Assembly: GCA_035288045.1 (NCBI GenBank)
Contig: DATEBA010000068.1
Location: 1 to 49,754, forward strand
Reading direction: 5' to 3'
Length of the DNA stretch: 49,754 bases
Source: DATEBA01 sp035288045
Lineage (GTDB): Bacteria; Actinomycetota; UBA4738; HRBIN12
Both the position numbers and the translations under genes were made by a program. Positions 39,854 through 48,140 of this stretch are shown here, one piece after another (position 1 is the first letter of the stretch; each line of letters starts with the position of its first letter). The notes under the pieces are model-generated. The model was not told the DNA's origin. It worked only from the letters and a program-made list of their open reading frames with translations, and ran no database searches.

Positions 39854-40386
39854 TGCGCCCCGGGGCTCGCCTCCGGGCTCCGCTCGCCCCGCTTCTCTTC
39901 GCCGTGGCGCTCGCCGCGTGCACGGGACGGACGAGCCTGACGGAGATCGGGGAGCCGGTGGCGGTCGACGAGCCGCTCCCCGAGCTTTCCGGACCCGAGC
40001 TCCTCGGCGGCGAGATCGAGGCGGCCGACTACGAGGGCAAGGTGGTGCTCCTCGCGGTCTGGGCGACGTGGTGCGGGCCGTGCCGCGTGGAGCAGCCGAT
40101 GCTCCAGCGTCTCTGGGAGCGCTACGAGGACCGGGGGGTCTTCTTCCTCGGGATCGACATACGCGACTACCACGATGCGGCGGTCACATGGGTCAAGGAC
40201 GAGTTCCAGGTCACCTATCCGTCGATCGAGGACCCGTACGGGGGCTTCGCCGACGACCTCGGGCTGATCGGGGTCCCCGCCACCTTCCTCGTCGACCGTG
40301 GGGGGACCATCCGCTACCGCATCTTCGGCCTGCCGCGCGAGCAGGACCTCGTCCGCATCCTCGACGAGCTGCTGGCCGCGCCCTAG
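39853..40386 (+). CDS. TlpA/ResA-like thioredoxin lipoprotein
   Basis: 177 residues, ATG overlapping the previous stop. Lipobox VALAAC gives Cys23; the redox site is Trp-Cys74-Gly-Pro-Cys77 in AVWATWCGPCRVEQPML, and GVPATFLVD has the cis-Pro. It reduces apocytochrome c or the CuA cysteines of CtaC outside the membrane. Last gene of the oxidase operon; its stop shares CTAG with the ctaA-ctaB gene. Confidence 0.92.
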   Translation: MRPGARLRAPLAPLLFAVALAACTGRTSLTEIGEPVAVDEPLPELSGPELLGGEIEAADYEGKVVLLAVWATWCGPCRVEQPMLQRLWERYEDRGVFFLGIDIRDYHDAAVTWVKDEFQVTYPSIEDPYGGFADDLGLIGVPATFLVDRGGTIRYRIFGLPREQDLVRILDELLAAP

Positions 40387-42161
40387 GCGATCAGGCCGTC
40401 GGCGGCGACCGCGGTGAAAAGCAGCGCGAGGTAGGCGATCGAGAAACGGAAGAGTCGCATCGACTCCACCGCCGCGCCGCTCCTCAACCGGAGCGCGCGG
40501 TACACGAAGGCGCCGCCCAGCACGACCGCGGCGATCGCGTACACGGTCCCCATATGCCCGACGGGAACGAGCAGGAGCGTTGTCGCGAACAGCACGACCG
40601 AGTAGAGCAGGATCTGGCGCCGTGTCTCCTCGTCGCCTCGCACGACCGGGAGCATCGGCACGCCCGCGGCCGCGTAGTCGCCGCGGTAGTTCATCGCGAG
40701 CGCCCAGAAGTGCGGTGGGGTCCAGAGGAACACGATGGCGAAGAGTACCCATGCGGGAAGCTCAACGGTCCCCGTGACCGCCGCCCACCCGACGAGGACG
40801 GGCACGGCGCCGGCCGCGCCGCCGATCACGATGTTGTGGGGGCTCGCGCGCTTCAGCCACAGCGTGTACACGAACACGTAGAACGCGAGAGCCGCGAGCG
40901 CGAGCGTCGCCGCCAGGACGTTCACGGTCACGGACAGGAGGTAGAACGAGATCGCGCCTAGGACGTACCCGAAGCCGAGCGCGCGCTCGGGAGTGATCTG
41001 CCTGGCGGGAACCGGCCGGCGGCGGGTTCGGCGCATCATCCGGTCGATGTCGCGGTCGAGGTAGCAGTTGATCGCGTTCGCACCCGCTGCGGCGATCGCC
41101 CCGCCGGCCAGGGTCGCGAGAACGAGCCAGGGCGACGGGACACCGCGCTCTGCCAAGACCATCGCGGGAACCGTCGTGATGAGAAGCAGGACGATGATCC
41201 GCGGCTTGGTTAGGCGTACGTAGGCCGTGATCGTGTCGCGTAGCGAGCGTCGGGTCGACGCCTCTGATGCCTCGGCCCGTTCCGCGACGCGCGCCGTGCG
41301 ACGGCTGGTCACGAGGAGTCCCGCGAGCACGGCCCAGATCAGGCCGGAGAGGGCGACGTGCCCGGCGACCGCCGCCGGCTGCAGATCCGTCCAGACGTTG
41401 GCGGCACCGACGAAGACCTGGGCCGCGAAGAGCGCAAGAAGCGTCGTCGCGAGTCCCGCCACGACTCGCGAGCGGTCGGGCGCGGTCCTCGCGCGGACGG
41501 CGAGGTACACGACGAGCGCCGACACGAGCGCCGCGAGGACGCGGTGAAGGAACATCGGCGTCGCTACGCCGCCCAGGGTCGGGACGAGGCGCCCGTCCAT
41601 GAGCGGCCAGTCGCGGAAGGCTAGCCCTGCCCCGCGTCCCCGAACGTAGGCCCCGACCAGCAGCAGCGCGAACGTGGCCACCGCCGTCGCGTCGACGAGC
41701 CGGACGAGCGGCGTCCTGGGCGCCCGCGCGGCCGGCCGCGGGAAGGTCGACTCCGCGTAGACGAGCGTGGTCGAGCCGATGACGAGCATCGCCGTCGCCA
41801 GATGGAGGGTGACGTTGGCGGGGTCCAGGCCGGAGCGCACTACCACCGCGCCGAGCGCGGCCTGGAAGAGGACGAGGATGACCGAGGCGACGGCGGGCCA
41901 GAGGACCCTTCGCTGGTCGCGGAAGCGACGCCACGCGACGACGGCCACGATCCCGACCAGGATCACGACGACGTTCACGAGGAACCGATGGGTGTATTCG
42001 ATGATTGCGTGGGTCTCGAGCGGGGGGATCCACTTCCCGAAGCACCGCGGCCAGTCGGGGCACCCGTCGCCCGACCCGGTCGCCCGCACGAGCCCGCCCC
42101 ACGCGATGAGCACGTAGGTGGCGATCGTGGACGAGAGCGCGAGCCTGCGGAAACGTTCCAT
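40383..42161 (-). CDS. Fused haem A synthase-haem O synthase (CtaA-CtaB)
   Basis: 592 residues from ATG 42161. Residues 1-290 are CtaA/Cox15: WGGLVRATGSGDGCPDWPRC with the Cys34/Cys40 pair, EYTHRF, HLATAM and FLHRVLAAL haem His. Residues 312-592 are CtaB/Cox10: RLTKPRIIVLLLITT, the NCYLDRDIDRMMRRTRRRP prenyl-diphosphate site, and FLWTPPHFWALAMNYRGDY. CtaB farnesylates haem B; CtaA oxidises haem O to haem A for the caa3 oxidase. A 20-residue charged linker joins them. Similar fusions occur in Thermus (from memory). The frame upstream of 42161 is not coding. Confidence 0.94.
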   Translation of the reverse strand: MERFRRLALSSTIATYVLIAWGGLVRATGSGDGCPDWPRCFGKWIPPLETHAIIEYTHRFLVNVVVILVGIVAVVAWRRFRDQRRVLWPAVASVILVLFQAALGAVVVRSGLDPANVTLHLATAMLVIGSTTLVYAESTFPRPAARAPRTPLVRLVDATAVATFALLLVGAYVRGRGAGLAFRDWPLMDGRLVPTLGGVATPMFLHRVLAALVSALVVYLAVRARTAPDRSRVVAGLATTLLALFAAQVFVGAANVWTDLQPAAVAGHVALSGLIWAVLAGLLVTSRRTARVAERAEASEASTRRSLRDTITAYVRLTKPRIIVLLLITTVPAMVLAERGVPSPWLVLATLAGGAIAAAGANAINCYLDRDIDRMMRRTRRRPVPARQITPERALGFGYVLGAISFYLLSVTVNVLAATLALAALAFYVFVYTLWLKRASPHNIVIGGAAGAVPVLVGWAAVTGTVELPAWVLFAIVFLWTPPHFWALAMNYRGDYAAAGVPMLPVVRGDEETRRQILLYSVVLFATTLLLVPVGHMGTVYAIAAVVLGGAFVYRALRLRSGAAVESMRLFRFSIAYLALLFTAVAADGLIA

Positions 42162-42176
42162 CGCTTGCGGGTCGGC

Positions 42177-42182
42177 ACTATA
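42177..42182 (-). promoter_or_regulatory. -10 box of the ctaA-ctaB gene
   Basis: Minus-strand TATAGT, 15 bases before ATG 42161, in the 82-bp divergent gap with the prenyl synthase gene. Confidence 0.4.
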
Positions 42183-42231
42183 GCGTTCCCGGCGGTGACC
42201 GCGGCCGGTCCCGGTAGGGCGAGGGTACTGG

Positions 42232-42237
42232 CATACT
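42232..42237 (+). promoter_or_regulatory. Candidate -10 box of the prenyl synthase gene
   Basis: CATACT ends six bases before GTG 42244, with no ribosome-binding site; consistent with a leaderless transcript, though the first base departs from TANNNT. Confidence 0.3.
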
Positions 42238-42243
42238 GGCGCC

Positions 42244-43131
42244 GTGCAGCCCCAGCACGCGCTTGCCACGCTTCCGCCGGCGCTCGCCGCCGTGCGGGCA
42301 AGAGTGGACGCGGCGCTCGACTCCTTCCTGGAGGAGCAGCGCGCCGAGCTCGAGTCGATCGACGCCGACGCTGTGCTGCTGGTCGAGGAGCTGATGCGCC
42401 TGGTGCACGCGGGGGGCAAGCGGTTGCGCCCCGCGTTCTGCTACTGGGGCTACCGCGCCGCCGGCGGGGCGGACGCGGACACGATCGTGCGAGCGGCGGC
42501 GGCACTGGAGCTGCTCCACACCTTCGCGCTGATCCACGACGATCTCATGGACGGCACCCCGGAGCGGCGGGGCGTGCCCTCGAGCCACGTTCACCTTGCG
42601 GCGGAGGCGGGTCGCTTGGGCGTGTCGGGCGAGCCCGCCCGTTTCGGTCTGTCGGCCGCGGTCCTGGTCGGGGATCTGGCCATGGTCTTCGCCGACCGGA
42701 TGCTCCGGGAGTCGGGATTCGCCGCCGAGCGGTTGGAGGCGGCAGGGCGCCGGTACGACCTGATGCGCCGCGACATGGCGGTGGGGCAGCTCCTGGACGT
42801 GTCCGGCCCCGGCGCCGGCGGTGAGTCTCGCGCGAGGCTCGTCGCCTCGCTCAAGACCGGCAGCTACACGGTCCAGGGACCGCTCGAGATCGGCGCGATC
42901 CTGGCGAACGGGTCGGGGTGGTCGCTCACGTGTCTGTCGCGATACGGCCAGCCTCTCGGTGAGGCCTTCCAGGTGCTGGACGACCTCCGCGACTCGGAGG
43001 CTGATCAGGGCGCTCGCGAGCGAGCGGACGCGCTCGTGACGCGAGCGAAGGCCTCGCTCGACCCGGCGGCGTTGTCTCCCGAGGCCGTCGGCGTCCTCCG
43101 CATGCTGGCCGACCTGATCGCACGGGGATGA
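42244..43131 (+). CDS. Polyprenyl (geranylgeranyl/farnesyl type) diphosphate synthase
   Basis: 295 residues from GTG 42244. First Asp-rich motif D99-D-L-M-D103 (IHDDLMDGTPERRG), second D246-D-L-R-D250; GGKRLRP binds diphosphate. Chain elongation of prenyl diphosphates. It could supply farnesyl diphosphate to CtaB on the other strand or chains for menaquinone. The C-terminus is short: the usual helix after the second motif is reduced. It overlaps the next gene by ATGA. Confidence 0.87.
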   Translation: MQPQHALATLPPALAAVRARVDAALDSFLEEQRAELESIDADAVLLVEELMRLVHAGGKRLRPAFCYWGYRAAGGADADTIVRAAAALELLHTFALIHDDLMDGTPERRGVPSSHVHLAAEAGRLGVSGEPARFGLSAAVLVGDLAMVFADRMLRESGFAAERLEAAGRRYDLMRRDMAVGQLLDVSGPGAGGESRARLVASLKTGSYTVQGPLEIGAILANGSGWSLTCLSRYGQPLGEAFQVLDDLRDSEADQGARERADALVTRAKASLDPAALSPEAVGVLRMLADLIARG

Positions 43132-43562
43132 GTGAGATCTCGGGCTTGCGCCGGTTGTTGCGTGACGAGCCCGTCGCACGCGTCGCAACCGTCGCGGACG
43201 ACGGCGGGCCGCACATCGCGCCGCTGTGGTTCGTCTGGCTCGAGGATGCGATCTACGTCTCGACCCGCCGAGGCGGTGGGACGTGGGCGAACGCGGAGCG
43301 CGATCCGAGGGTGGCTCTGGCGATCGATCGAGGTCGGGAGTGGACGGAGCTCGTCGGCGCCGTGATCGAAGGCAAGGCCGCGATCGTCTCGCCGGAGGAC
43401 CCGCTGATGCGGGCTCCCATGTCCGCGTGGCACGAGAAGTACCGGGGTTTCTTCGGGGGCGGGGGATTCGAGCGATTCGCGGAGCGCGTTCCCGACCTCG
43501 GGTTCCTTCGGCTGGAGCCGGAGCGGGCACGCTTCTGGGATCACGGCTCCTCGCGCGCTTAG
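43128..43562 (+). CDS. PPOX/F420-type split-barrel protein
   Basis: 144 residues, pyridoxamine-oxidase-like fold. VARVATVADDGGPHIAPLWF then VWLEDAIYVSTRRGGGTWAN matches actinobacterial FMN- or F420-binding family members. The ligand and substrate are not clear from sequence. ATGA overlap with the prenyl synthase gene suggests a joint function in isoprenoid or quinone metabolism (inference). Confidence 0.8.
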   Translation: MSEISGLRRLLRDEPVARVATVADDGGPHIAPLWFVWLEDAIYVSTRRGGGTWANAERDPRVALAIDRGREWTELVGAVIEGKAAIVSPEDPLMRAPMSAWHEKYRGFFGGGGFERFAERVPDLGFLRLEPERARFWDHGSSRA

Positions 43563-43637
43563 CGATTGCCGCAGCGAGGGTCCCGTCCTAGGCTGCGTCG
43601 GGGGGGCTCGGTGCATCTACCTTCCGGGGCCCTGCGG

Positions 43638-43643
43638 TAGACT
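43638..43643 (+). promoter_or_regulatory. -10 box of the menJ-like/nuo operon
   Basis: TAGACT abuts the Rex operator, placing the operator over the expected transcription start. No clear -35. Confidence 0.45.
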
Positions 43644-43661
43644 TTGTGAAACTTTTCACAA
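43644..43661. promoter_or_regulatory. Rex operator upstream of the nuo operon
   Basis: TTGTGAAACTTTTCACAA is a perfect match to the Rex consensus TTGTGAAnnnnTTCACAA. It lies right after a -10 box and 20 bases before the first start codon, an ideal repressor position. Rex itself is encoded at 25234. In Streptomyces Rex controls nuo and cyd genes (established), so regulation of nuo by NADH/NAD+ ratio is strongly suggested. Confidence 0.88.
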
Positions 43662-43681
43662 GGTTCGGAGGGAGCGAGTCC

Positions 43682-44920
43682 TTGTCCGTTCCTATGGAGA
43701 CCGACGTACTGGTGGTTGGGGGCGGGCCCGGAGGGTCGGCGGCGGCGTATCACCTGGCGCGCCACGGGGTGGACGTCACCTTGGTCGAGAAGGCCGTCTA
43801 CCCGCGGGAGAAGGTGTGCGGCGACGGGCTGACGCCGCGCGGGGTCGCGCCCCTGCTCAGGATGGGGATAGAACCCGGCCTGGAGGGGTTCGAGCGCGTC
43901 GTCGGGTTGCGCGTGTATACCCGCGACCGCGCTTTGGAGCTCAGGTGGCCGGAGGTCGCGGGCTTCCCGGACTACGGCCTGGTGATGCCGCGCGCCGGCC
44001 TGGACGATCTCCTCGCCCGGCGTGCTCGAGCGGCCGGCGCGCGCCTCCTCGAGCGCACGGAGGCGCTCGGGCCGATCGTCGAGGACCACTGGGTCGTCGG
44101 CGGGCGGGTTCGGCCCCAGGGCGGGGAGGAAGCCTCGATCCGCGCGCGCTTCGTGCTGGCGGCCGACGGCGCCGCGTCGCGGTTCGCTCTGCAGGCCGGC
44201 GTCCGCCGCGACCCCTCGCGACCGCTCGGCATCGCGGCGCGCCGCTACTACCGTGCGCCGAGGCGCCCGGGTCCCTGGCTCGAGTCCTGGCTCGACCTGT
44301 GGGACGGTCGGTCGCTGCTCCCCGGCTACGGTTGGCTCTTCGCGGTGGCCGACGGCACCGTGAACGTCGGAGCGGGCTTGCTCAACACGTTCCGCGACTT
44401 CTCGCGGATCTCGGCCCAGCACGCGTTGGACACCTTCGTGCGGATCCTCCCGGGGGCGTGGGGGATCTCCGAGGAGACGGCCGTCGGCCGAACGATGTCG
44501 GGCCCGCTGCCTATGGGTATGAGCCGGCGGCCTTCGGCGGTTCCCGGCATGCTCGTGATCGGCGACGCGGCGGGGGTCGTGAACCCGTTCAACGGCGAGG
44601 GGATCGCCTACGCGATGGAGACGGCCGAGATCGCCTCGGAGCTCGCCACCGAGGCGCTCCTGCGCGACCGTCCCGGCATCGCGCACCAGTACCCGATCGT
44701 CCTGCGCGAGCGCTACGGCCGCTACTTCCGGCTCGGGCGGGAGTTCGTGAACCTGATCGGGAACCCGAGGGTGATGCGCGCGGCCGTGAAGTACGGCATG
44801 CCTCGCGAGCGCCTGATGCGGTTCCTGCTCAAGCTGATGGCGAACCTCTCCGACGGGAGGCAAGGCGGGATGGATGATCGCGTGATCCGAGCGCTCGAGC
44901 GTCTGGCGCCTGCCTCGTGA
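43682..44920 (+). CDS. Geranylgeranyl reductase-family flavoprotein (menaquinone reductase-like)
   Basis: 412 residues from TTG 43682 with GGAGGGA at 43667-43673. FAD motif GGGPGGSAAA at 13-22; YPREKVCGDGLTPRGV and GDAAGVVNPFNGEGIAYAME are typical of the geranylgeranyl reductase/MenJ family that saturates isoprenoid double bonds, in actinobacteria those of menaquinone tails or phospholipids. As first gene of the nuo operon under a Rex site, tuning of the quinone pool is plausible. The GTG at 43646 lies inside the Rex operator and was rejected. Confidence 0.85.
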   Translation: MSVPMETDVLVVGGGPGGSAAAYHLARHGVDVTLVEKAVYPREKVCGDGLTPRGVAPLLRMGIEPGLEGFERVVGLRVYTRDRALELRWPEVAGFPDYGLVMPRAGLDDLLARRARAAGARLLERTEALGPIVEDHWVVGGRVRPQGGEEASIRARFVLAADGAASRFALQAGVRRDPSRPLGIAARRYYRAPRRPGPWLESWLDLWDGRSLLPGYGWLFAVADGTVNVGAGLLNTFRDFSRISAQHALDTFVRILPGAWGISEETAVGRTMSGPLPMGMSRRPSAVPGMLVIGDAAGVVNPFNGEGIAYAMETAEIASELATEALLRDRPGIAHQYPIVLRERYGRYFRLGREFVNLIGNPRVMRAAVKYGMPRERLMRFLLKLMANLSDGRQGGMDDRVIRALERLAPAS

Positions 44921-44929
44921 GGATCGATC

Positions 44930-45335
44930 GTGCTGGGTGACTACCTGCCGATCGTGATCCTCGGGGCGCTGGCGCTCGTGTTCGCGGTGGCGTCGCTCGC
45001 GGCGTCGGCGTTCGTGAGGCCGAGCCGCCCGACGCCCTCGAAGCTCCGTCCCTACGAGTGCGGGATCGAGCCCGAGCGGATCCCGAAGGGCGAGCGGTTC
45101 TCGGTCGACTTCTACCTGATCGCGATGCTCTTCATCATCTTCGACATCGAGACGATCTTCCTGTTCCCCTGGGCGGTGGGGTTCCGCGAGCTCGGCGTCT
45201 TCGGGCTGGTCGAGATGGCCGTGTTCATCGCCCTCGTGTTCGTCGCCTACGTGTACGTGTGGAAGCGCGGCGGGCTCGAATGGGGACGTGCAGGGGTCGA
45301 GGCGGCGGCGCGCTCGCCGGAGCGGGAGGTGGCCC

Positions 45336-45346
<11 letters not shown>
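44930..45346 (+). CDS. nuoA: NADH-quinone oxidoreductase subunit A
   Basis: 138 residues, three helices, GTG 44930. PYECGIEPERIPKGERFSVDFYLIAMLFIIFDIETIFLFPWA is the subunit A signature, including the Cys-Gly loop near the quinone site. The tail after the third helix is longer than in E. coli and basic. First of the nuo genes; overlaps the nuoB start. Confidence 0.96.
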
Positions 45347-45850
<504 letters not shown>

Positions 45851-45854
<4 letters not shown>

Positions 45855-46348
45855 CGGTGGCCGAGCTGGCCGACCGGCTCCGCGATCGATTCCCCGGCAT
45901 CGCGGTCGCGCGCGGTGAGGCGACCGTGGTCGTGGATCGCGACGAGCTGCTGGAGGCTCTCGGTATCCTGCGCGACGAGCCCCATCTCTCGTTCCGATTC
46001 CTGTCGAGCCTCACGGCGACCGATCGCCCCGGCCGAACCCCCCGGTACTGGGTGGTCTACGAGCTTCTGTCGATCGAGCGCAACCACCGGCTCCGGGTGA
46101 AGGTGGGACTGGCGGAGGAAGATCCGCGGATCCCCTCGGTCGTCACCCTCTACCCGACGGCGAGCTGGCACGAGCGCGAGGCGTTCGACTTCTTCGGCAT
46201 CGTCTTCGAGGGCCACCCCGACCTGACACGGATCCTGCTGCCCGACGACTGGGAGGGGCATCCGCTCCGCAAGACCGAGGAGCTCGGCGGCGTCGACACG
46301 CGCTTCAAGGGAGCGTTCGTCCCGCCGGTCGACCGTAGGGGAAGCTGA
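45851..46348 (+). CDS. nuoC: NADH-quinone oxidoreductase subunit C
   Basis: 165 residues; GTG overlaps the nuoB stop (GTGA). VVYELLSIERNHRLRVKVGL, SASWHEREAFDFFGIVFEGH-like TASWHEREAFDFFGI and DWEGHPLRK are conserved family segments. Hydrophilic arm subunit. Separate from nuoD here, not fused. Confidence 0.95.
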
Positions 46349-47571
46349 TGGACCTGCGGCAGGAGACGATGGTCATCAACATGGGGCCGCAGCACCCGTC
46401 AACCCACGGGGTGCTCCGGCTTCTCCTGGAGCTAGACGGCGAGGACGTCGTGTCCTGCAAGCCGATCGTCGGGTACCTCCACACCGGGATCGAGAAGAAC
46501 TGCGAGTATCGGACGTGGCAGCAGGGAGTCGCATTCGTGACGCGCGCCGACTACCTGTCGCCGTTCTTCAACGAGACCGCGTACTGCCTCGCGGTGGAGC
46601 GGCTGCTCGGGATCGAGGCACCGCCGCGCGCGCAGGTGCTGCGCGTGCTCTTCATGGAGCTGAACCGCATCGCGTCGCACCTCGTGTGGTTGGCGACGGG
46701 CGGAATGGAGCTCGGCGCGATCAGCGTGATGCTCTACGGATTCCGCGAGCGTGAGCGGATCCTCGACATCTTCGAGATGGCGACCGGGCTCCGCATGAAC
46801 CACGCCTACGTGCGGATCGGCGGGGTCGTGATGGATCTCCCCGAGGGAGGCGAGCGCTCGATCCGCGAGTTCCTCGACGTGATGCCCGGGCGGATAAAGG
46901 AGTATGAGGACCTCCTGTCGGAGAATCCGATCTGGCTGGAGCGGAACCGCGGCGTCGGACACCTCTCGTCCGCGGACGCGCTCGCCCTTGGAGTCACCGG
47001 TCCCGTCCTACGCTCGGCGGGAGTTCCCCGCGACCTCCGCCGGGACGATCCGTACTGCGGCTACGAGAGCTACGACTTCGACGTCGTGACCGCCGGCGGC
47101 GCCGACTGCTACGCGCGCTTCGCGATCCGGCTCGAGGAGATGCGCCAGTCGCTACGGATCGTCGAGCAGTGCCTGAGCCGGCTGGAACCGGGGCCCGTCA
47201 TGGTCGAGGACCCGAAGGTCCGATGGCCGGCGCAGCTGGAGGTCGGGCCCGACGGCATCGGGAACTCGCAGACCTACGTCCGACACATCATGGAGGAATC
47301 GATGGAGGCGCTCATCCACCACTTCAAGATGGTGACGGAGGGCGTGAAGGTGCCAGCCGGTGAGGTTTATCAAGCCGTCGAGTCCCCGCGCGGCGAGCTC
47401 GGGTACTACGTCGAGTCGGACGGCGGTAGCCGGCCGTATCGGGTGAAGATCCGAGACCCCTCGTTCGTGAACCTCCAGGCGTTGCCGCGGATGATGGAGG
47501 GCGGCCTCGTGGCCGACGCGGTCGCCGTGATCGCGAGCGTCGACCCGATCATGGGAGGCGTTGACCGCTGA
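46348..47571 (+). CDS. nuoD: NADH-quinone oxidoreductase subunit D
   Basis: 407 residues. NMGPQHPSTHGVLRLLLELD holds the His-loop at the quinone site; YLHTGIEKNCEYRTW, LSPFFNE and the C-terminal DPIMGGVDR are standard. Descended from [NiFe]-hydrogenase large subunits without the metal site. ATG overlaps the nuoC stop. Confidence 0.97.
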   Translation: MDLRQETMVINMGPQHPSTHGVLRLLLELDGEDVVSCKPIVGYLHTGIEKNCEYRTWQQGVAFVTRADYLSPFFNETAYCLAVERLLGIEAPPRAQVLRVLFMELNRIASHLVWLATGGMELGAISVMLYGFRERERILDIFEMATGLRMNHAYVRIGGVVMDLPEGGERSIREFLDVMPGRIKEYEDLLSENPIWLERNRGVGHLSSADALALGVTGPVLRSAGVPRDLRRDDPYCGYESYDFDVVTAGGADCYARFAIRLEEMRQSLRIVEQCLSRLEPGPVMVEDPKVRWPAQLEVGPDGIGNSQTYVRHIMEESMEALIHHFKMVTEGVKVPAGEVYQAVESPRGELGYYVESDGGSRPYRVKIRDPSFVNLQALPRMMEGGLVADAVAVIASVDPIMGGVDR

Positions 47572-48140
47572 TGCCGGTGCTCTCCCCGGAGCTACGGGAG
47601 CGAGCCGAGGCGATCAAGGCGCGCTTCCCGAAGGGTCGCGAGCGCTCGGCGATCTTGCCCCTGCTCTACCTCGTCCAGTCCGTCGAGGGATGGGTGACTC
47701 GCGACGGCCTGAGGGAGGTCTCCGGCCTGCTCGACCTCACGACCGCAGAGGTGGCGGCCGTCGCCAGCTTCTACACGATGATCCGCACGCGCCCGACCGG
47801 GAGGCACGTGATCTCGGTGTGCACCAACCTCTCTTGCGCGCTCCGCGGTGCCGAGACCGTGTACGAGGCCGCGAACCGCGCTACGAGCCTCGAGGGGGAC
47901 CGCGAGGTGTCCGCCGACGGCCTGTTCACCGTGCACGAGGAGGAGTGCCTGGGTGCCTGCGACGCGGCTCCGGTCGTGCAGGTCGACTTCGCGAACCACG
48001 ATCGGGTGACCCCGGAGCGCATGGCCGAGATCGTCGAGTCGCTTCGCAGCGGGGACGCGCCGGCGCCCGCTCGCGGGACGGCGCCCGAGGACTTCCGCGA
48101 GGCGTCGCGGATCCTGGCCGGCGAGGGGGGCGTGCCGTGA
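47571..48140 (+). CDS. nuoE: NADH-quinone oxidoreductase subunit E
   Basis: 189 residues. The N1a [2Fe-2S] ligands are Cys84, Cys89, Cys126 and Cys130 (CTNLSC and CLGAC) in a thioredoxin-like fold. The last 30 residues are Pro/Ala-rich. ATG overlaps the nuoD stop and the end overlaps nuoF by GTGA. Confidence 0.95.
   Translation: MPVLSPELRERAEAIKARFPKGRERSAILPLLYLVQSVEGWVTRDGLREVSGLLDLTTAEVAAVASFYTMIRTRPTGRHVISVCTNLSCALRGAETVYEAANRATSLEGDREVSADGLFTVHEEECLGACDAAPVVQVDFANHDRVTPERMAEIVESLRSGDAPAPARGTAPEDFREASRILAGEGGVP

Noticed and set aside
42178..43530. 450-residue open frame on the minus strand
   Set aside because: Antisense to the prenyl synthase and PPOX genes; low-complexity Arg/Ala/Pro composition typical of high-GC shadow frames.
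43563..43637. Inverted repeat CGCAGC/GCTGCG after the PPOX gene as a terminator
   Set aside because: Only six pairs with a long loop and no T-run; too weak to call.
43646..43681. Upstream GTG start adding 12 residues to the menJ-like protein
   Set aside because: It falls within the Rex operator at the predicted transcription start and has no ribosome-binding site; TTG 43682 has one.
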